A DNA stretch of 64,000 nucleotides from Falsiroseomonas sp050563535 (GTDB lineage: Bacteria; Pseudomonadota; Alphaproteobacteria; Acetobacterales; Acetobacteraceae): contig NZ_JBNXUO010000027.1 of NCBI RefSeq assembly GCF_050563535.1, forward strand, positions 6,131 through 70,130. Reading direction: 5' to 3'. Shown piece after piece: positions 61,188 to 64,000 of this stretch. A model generated the notes under the pieces. The model had not been told where the DNA came from and did no database searches. It worked only from the letters and a program-made list of their open reading frames with translations. The position numbers and the translations under genes were made by a program. How positions within the stretch are numbered: the stretch's first letter is position 1; each line of letters begins with the position of its first letter.

Positions 61188-62774
61188 TCATTCGGCGGCG
61201 AGCGTCCGTTCGGCGTCGCGCCGGCCGGCCTCGCGCGCCGCCTCGCCCATGCCGCGGCCGCCGCGGTCCTGGTCCATGCTGTCGGCGGCGATCCAGCCGG
61301 ACATCATCACCATCGGCATCCCCGGCCCCGGATGCGCGGCCCCGCCGCAGAGATAGAGGTTCTTCACCACCTTGCTGCGGTTGCCCGGCTTGAAGGCGCC
61401 GGTGAAGGTGCCGTGGCTGGCCAGCCCGTAGATCGCGCCGTCCAGCACCTTGTAGCGGTCATGGATGTCCACCGGCGTCAGCCGGCCCTCGGCCACGATC
61501 CGCTCCTCGATGTCCTCCATCCCCGCGGTGCGCTTCAGCTTGTCCAGGATCTTCTGGCGATAGGCCGGGAACATCCGCGACCAGTCATGGTGCGGGCGCA
61601 GATGCGGTGTGTGGACCAGGACATACAGCGCCTCGCCACCCGGGGGGGCGGAAGTGTCGTCGCTGCACGACGTCGCGGCGAGGTAGGCGGTCGGGTCGGG
61701 CGCGGGCTCGCCCTTCTTGTAGATCGCGTCGAACTCCTCCTCCGCATCGCGGGAGAAGACGAAGCAGTGATGCGCCAGGTGGTCGTAGCGCTTCTTCAGG
61801 CCGAGATAGAGCACCACGCCCGAGCAGGCGGGCTCGAATCCCTTGCGGTCGTATTTCCGCGCGGGCTCGCCGCCCACCAGCTCGCGATAGGTGCGGATGG
61901 CGTCCATGTTGGAGATCACGGCGTCGCAGGCGATGCGCTCGCCCCCCGCCACCACGCCGCGCACCGCGCCGTCCTGGATGTCGAAGCCCGTCACCTCCAC
62001 CCCGGGGCGCAGGTCGGCGCCGAGATCGGCGGCGAGCTTCGCCAGCCCCTCCGCCACGGCCCGCGTGCCGCCGACCGGGTACCAGACGCCCTCGGTCGCC
62101 TGCATGTCGGCGATCGAGGTCAGCACCGCCGGCGCCAGGTAGGGCGAGGAGCCGACATACTGGCAGTAGTGGTCCAGCATCTGCGCCAGCCGCGCATCCG
62201 GCACATGGCCGCGGATCACCTTGGCGACGGTGCGGCCCATCTTCAGGCTCATCACGTCGCGCAGCGTGTCGGGGTTCAGGTTCGCCTTGAAATTCAGCGT
62301 GTCGGACATCCCCTCGACCGACCGCCAGAAGAAGAAGCGTTCGGAGACGCCGTGCAGGTTCTCGGCTTCGGCCTGGAGTCGGCGGTAGCCTTCGCCCATG
62401 CCGCGGCCGGGGGCGAAGCGGTCCATCTCCGCCGCCATCCGGTCCACATCCTCCATCAGGTCGATGCGGGTGCCGTCCTCGAAGAAGCAGCGCCATTGCG
62501 GGTCGAGGCGGATCAGCGGCAGGTCCCGCGCCTGGTCGCGCCCGGCCTCCGCGAAGATGCGGCGCAGCACGCGCGGCACGGTCAGGATGGTCGGCCCCAT
62601 GTCGAAGCGGAAGCGGCCGGACCCGTCGGGCGCGTCGAGATGCAGCACCGCCGCCTTGCCGCCGAGCCAGGGGTTCTTGTCGAACAGCGTCACCTTATGG
62701 CCGCGCGCCGCCGCCACCGCCGCCGCCGCGAGGCCGCCGAGGCCGCCACCGACCACCACCACCCGATCCGCCAT
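61188..62774 (-). CDS. CrtN/CrtI-family carotenoid desaturase or oxygenase
   Basis: A 528-aa flavoprotein. FAD motif VVVVGGGLGGLAAAAVAAARG, then FDMGPTILTVPRVL, and the C-terminal cofactor region NLYLCGGAAHPGPGMPMV. LDPQWRCFFEDGT is typical of the C30 CrtN/CrtP branch. It would introduce double bonds into squalene or dehydrosqualene, or oxidise the terminal methyl; one gene for both steps is uncertain, so a second homologue may exist elsewhere. First gene of the six-gene operon. ATG at 62774. Confidence 0.88.
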   Translation of the reverse strand: MADRVVVVGGGLGGLAAAAVAAARGHKVTLFDKNPWLGGKAAVLHLDAPDGSGRFRFDMGPTILTVPRVLRRIFAEAGRDQARDLPLIRLDPQWRCFFEDGTRIDLMEDVDRMAAEMDRFAPGRGMGEGYRRLQAEAENLHGVSERFFFWRSVEGMSDTLNFKANLNPDTLRDVMSLKMGRTVAKVIRGHVPDARLAQMLDHYCQYVGSSPYLAPAVLTSIADMQATEGVWYPVGGTRAVAEGLAKLAADLGADLRPGVEVTGFDIQDGAVRGVVAGGERIACDAVISNMDAIRTYRELVGGEPARKYDRKGFEPACSGVVLYLGLKKRYDHLAHHCFVFSRDAEEEFDAIYKKGEPAPDPTAYLAATSCSDDTSAPPGGEALYVLVHTPHLRPHHDWSRMFPAYRQKILDKLKRTAGMEDIEERIVAEGRLTPVDIHDRYKVLDGAIYGLASHGTFTGAFKPGNRSKVVKNLYLCGGAAHPGPGMPMVMMSGWIAADSMDQDRGGRGMGEAAREAGRRDAERTLAAE

Positions 62775-62994
62775 CCGCGCGCCCTCGTCCCCTGGTCATG
62801 GCACCATAGCATGACCGCCTGCATGTCGCGGCGAACGCCGGAGGTTCAAGTTCCTCGCAGCGCCGGAACAACGGATGGGGAAGGATGTCCGGCCGGGCAT
62901 GCCCGCGGCGGGGGGGCCGGCGGGGCATGGCCGGGCGCGGGAGCGCCCCGGGCCGCTCAGGCGGGCGGCCGCGGGGGCGACGTCATGGCAGGGG

Positions 62995-63017
62995 GCCGGT
63001 CATGCGCGATGACCGGC
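62995..63017. terminator. Hairpin after the DUF3052 gene
   Basis: Perfect 9-bp stem (62995-63003 with 63009-63017, loop 5 nt), 5 bp downstream of the DUF3052 stop on the minus strand. It separates that gene from the carotenoid operon. The core is similar to the hairpin at 28098-28126. The 62775-62994 gap has no gene; the operon promoter probably lies there, but I cannot place it. Confidence 0.55.
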
Positions 63018-63022
63018 GCGGG

Positions 63023-63418
63023 TCAGGTGCCGGCCCGCATGATCTTCGGGATTTCCTCGCGGAAACGGAAGCGCAGCGCGCTCCAGGTGTCGTCGAGCGC
63101 AACCTGGGTGACCGGCAGCAGCCCTTCCGTCGTCACCGGGTCCCAGCCATGGTCCCGGTCGAGGTCGGAGCGGATGGGCCCGGTCTTCTTCGGATAGGCG
63201 AACCACAGCCGCGCGCCGATGCCGTACAGGTTCAGCGCCCGCGGCGCGATCGCCCGCAGCGCGGCCTTGTCGGTCGCGAAGGCCAGGATCAGGTCGGCCG
63301 CGGCGGTCGCCCCGTTCGGCAGTCCAAACGTCATGCCCTGCGGCGCACCAAGCACCGCGCAGGCCATCCCCGGGCGGTAGCCGAGCCTGCGCGCCACCTC
63401 CCCGATCACGACACCCAT
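63023..63418 (-). CDS. DUF3052-like small protein
   Basis: A 131-aa cytosolic protein. RRLGYRPGMACAVLGAPQG at the start and LNLYGIGARLWFAYPKKTGPIRSDLDRDHGW in its centre (abridged here to the core YPKKTGPIRSDL) recall DUF3052, of unknown role. It is a single gene; the 194 bp upstream contain a less GC-rich stretch (63480-63550) that may hold its promoter. Confidence 0.65.
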   Translation of the reverse strand: MGVVIGEVARRLGYRPGMACAVLGAPQGMTFGLPNGATAAADLILAFATDKAALRAIAPRALNLYGIGARLWFAYPKKTGPIRSDLDRDHGWDPVTTEGLLPVTQVALDDTWSALRFRFREEIPKIMRAGT

Positions 63419-63612
63419 TTCGAGTCTATTCCGTCACGGAGTTGCCACCACATGCGGCGGTGTAGCGCATAAGGGACCGGAACGCATGCATTCAATGGAC
63501 AACCCGGCCCTGCGTTTTTATGCACGCCCCTGCATACCATTCGTGATCGGGCCGGGCGGAGGGGCATAGCCGGCCCCCCGCCCGGCCCGGCATCACCGGG
63601 CTTCGGGCCGCC

Positions 63613-64000
63613 TCAGCGGCGCCACCAGCCGCGCTTGCGGGGCAGTTCCGCCTCGGTCCCGGCGCCGAGCACGATCGGCGCGACCGGGGTGCCGATCACC
63701 GGTTCTGCGGCCACGGGTGCGGCCACGACGGGCGCCTCGGCGGGGGCGGGGGCCGCCGGTTCCGCCATGGCGGGCTCCGGCACAGCCGCCACGGGCACGG
63801 GCGGGACCGGGGCGGGCTGGGAGGCCGGCGCCTCGGCCGGGAGCTCGACCGGCTGGGCCGGCTCCGCCTCGGCGGCCGCGGCCGGCTGGGGCACGATCTC
63901 GGCGGCTGCGGTCACCGGCGGGGGGCTGCGGCGGGCGGTCGCCTCGCGCTCGGCCGCGACCTCGGCCGCTTCCATGGCGAGGAAGATCTCGTCCATCTGG
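63613..64000 (-). CDS. Ala/Pro/Glu-rich protein, C-terminal part
   Basis: The frame runs off the right edge, so the start is probably outside; ATG at 63996 gives 127 aa if used. The sequence is a low-complexity Ala/Pro/Val/Glu stretch, with PAEAP-type repeats, ending in a basic Trp-containing tail (LPRKRGWWRR). Such tails occur at the C-terminus of alphaproteobacterial RNase E and of some envelope proteins, so it may be the end of a larger gene. No catalytic domain is visible. Confidence 0.5.
   Translation of the reverse strand, partial: QMDEIFLAMEAAEVAAEREATARRSPPPVTAAAEIVPQPAAAAEAEPAQPVELPAEAPASQPAPVPPVPVAAVPEPAMAEPAAPAPAEAPVVAAPVAAEPVIGTPVAPIVLGAGTEAELPRKRGWWRR

Overview
The window is very GC-rich chromosomal DNA from an alphaproteobacterium. 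The gene content points to an aerobic, pigmented member of the Acetobacteraceae (Roseomonas/Craurococcus-like): three orphan Bug/TctC periplasmic binding proteins, a TAXI-type binding protein, a chorismate mutase-hisC-tyrA run, metX-metW, sdhCDAB, and an HpnC/D/E squalene module inside a carotenoid operon. This placement is inferred from gene content; there is no rRNA in the window. No prophage, integrase, transposase or CRISPR array was seen.

Layout. 1-1.4 kb: the end of a leucyl aminopeptidase gene, then a MarR-type regulator. 1.5-8.9 kb (minus): an oligopeptide ABC transporter operon (yejA, yejB, yejE, fused ATPase yejF) followed by a small membrane protein and a 2-hydroxyacid dehydrogenase; a symmetrical multi-hairpin element sits between yejA and yejB. 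8.9-16.3 kb: a HisN-like phosphatase, a membrane cytochrome c, then aromatic and methionine biosynthesis (pheA; chorismate mutase-hisC-tyrA; metX-metW). 16.3-24.2 kb: a 23-bp tandem repeat, Bug proteins, acetoacetyl-CoA reductase, a double YciI protein, accA and a DHA2 exporter. 24.2-28.4 kb (minus): a HtrA-like lipoprotein protease and an OmpR/EnvZ-type two-component pair, interspersed with copies of an intergenic repeat family. 28.4-34.7 kb (minus): helicase HrpB, a G1-peptidase-like protein, a PAP2 protein with an NQG repeat tail, and a winged-helix/TPR regulator. 34.9-43.5 kb (plus): TAXI protein, chemoreceptor, an aspartate-semialdehyde-dehydrogenase homologue without its catalytic cysteine, and sdhCDAB. 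43.5-53.2 kb: TauE/SafE permease, methyltransferase, sorbosone-dehydrogenase-like protein coupled to a diheme cytochrome, prolyl iminopeptidase, a Zur-box-controlled znuA-porin operon, endonuclease V, an RlmM-like methyltransferase and tRNA-Leu(UAA). 53.2-64 kb (minus): FkbM methyltransferase, acetyltransferase, a six-gene C30 carotenoid operon, a DUF3052 protein and the end of an Ala/Pro-rich protein.

How the parts fit. The main multi-gene system is the 54.9-62.8 kb operon: flavin desaturase, acyltransferase, glycosyltransferase, a single-chain HpnC-HpnD fusion, HpnE and an aldehyde dehydrogenase. Together these look like a squalene-route pathway to a glycosylated, acylated C30 carotenoid acid. 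The most unusual single proteins are the cysteine-less Asd homologue, the G1-peptidase-like protein with Gln at the usual catalytic Glu, and the porin-like protein translationally coupled to a Zur-controlled zinc-binding protein. Between genes the window carries an imperfect repeat family at four loci.
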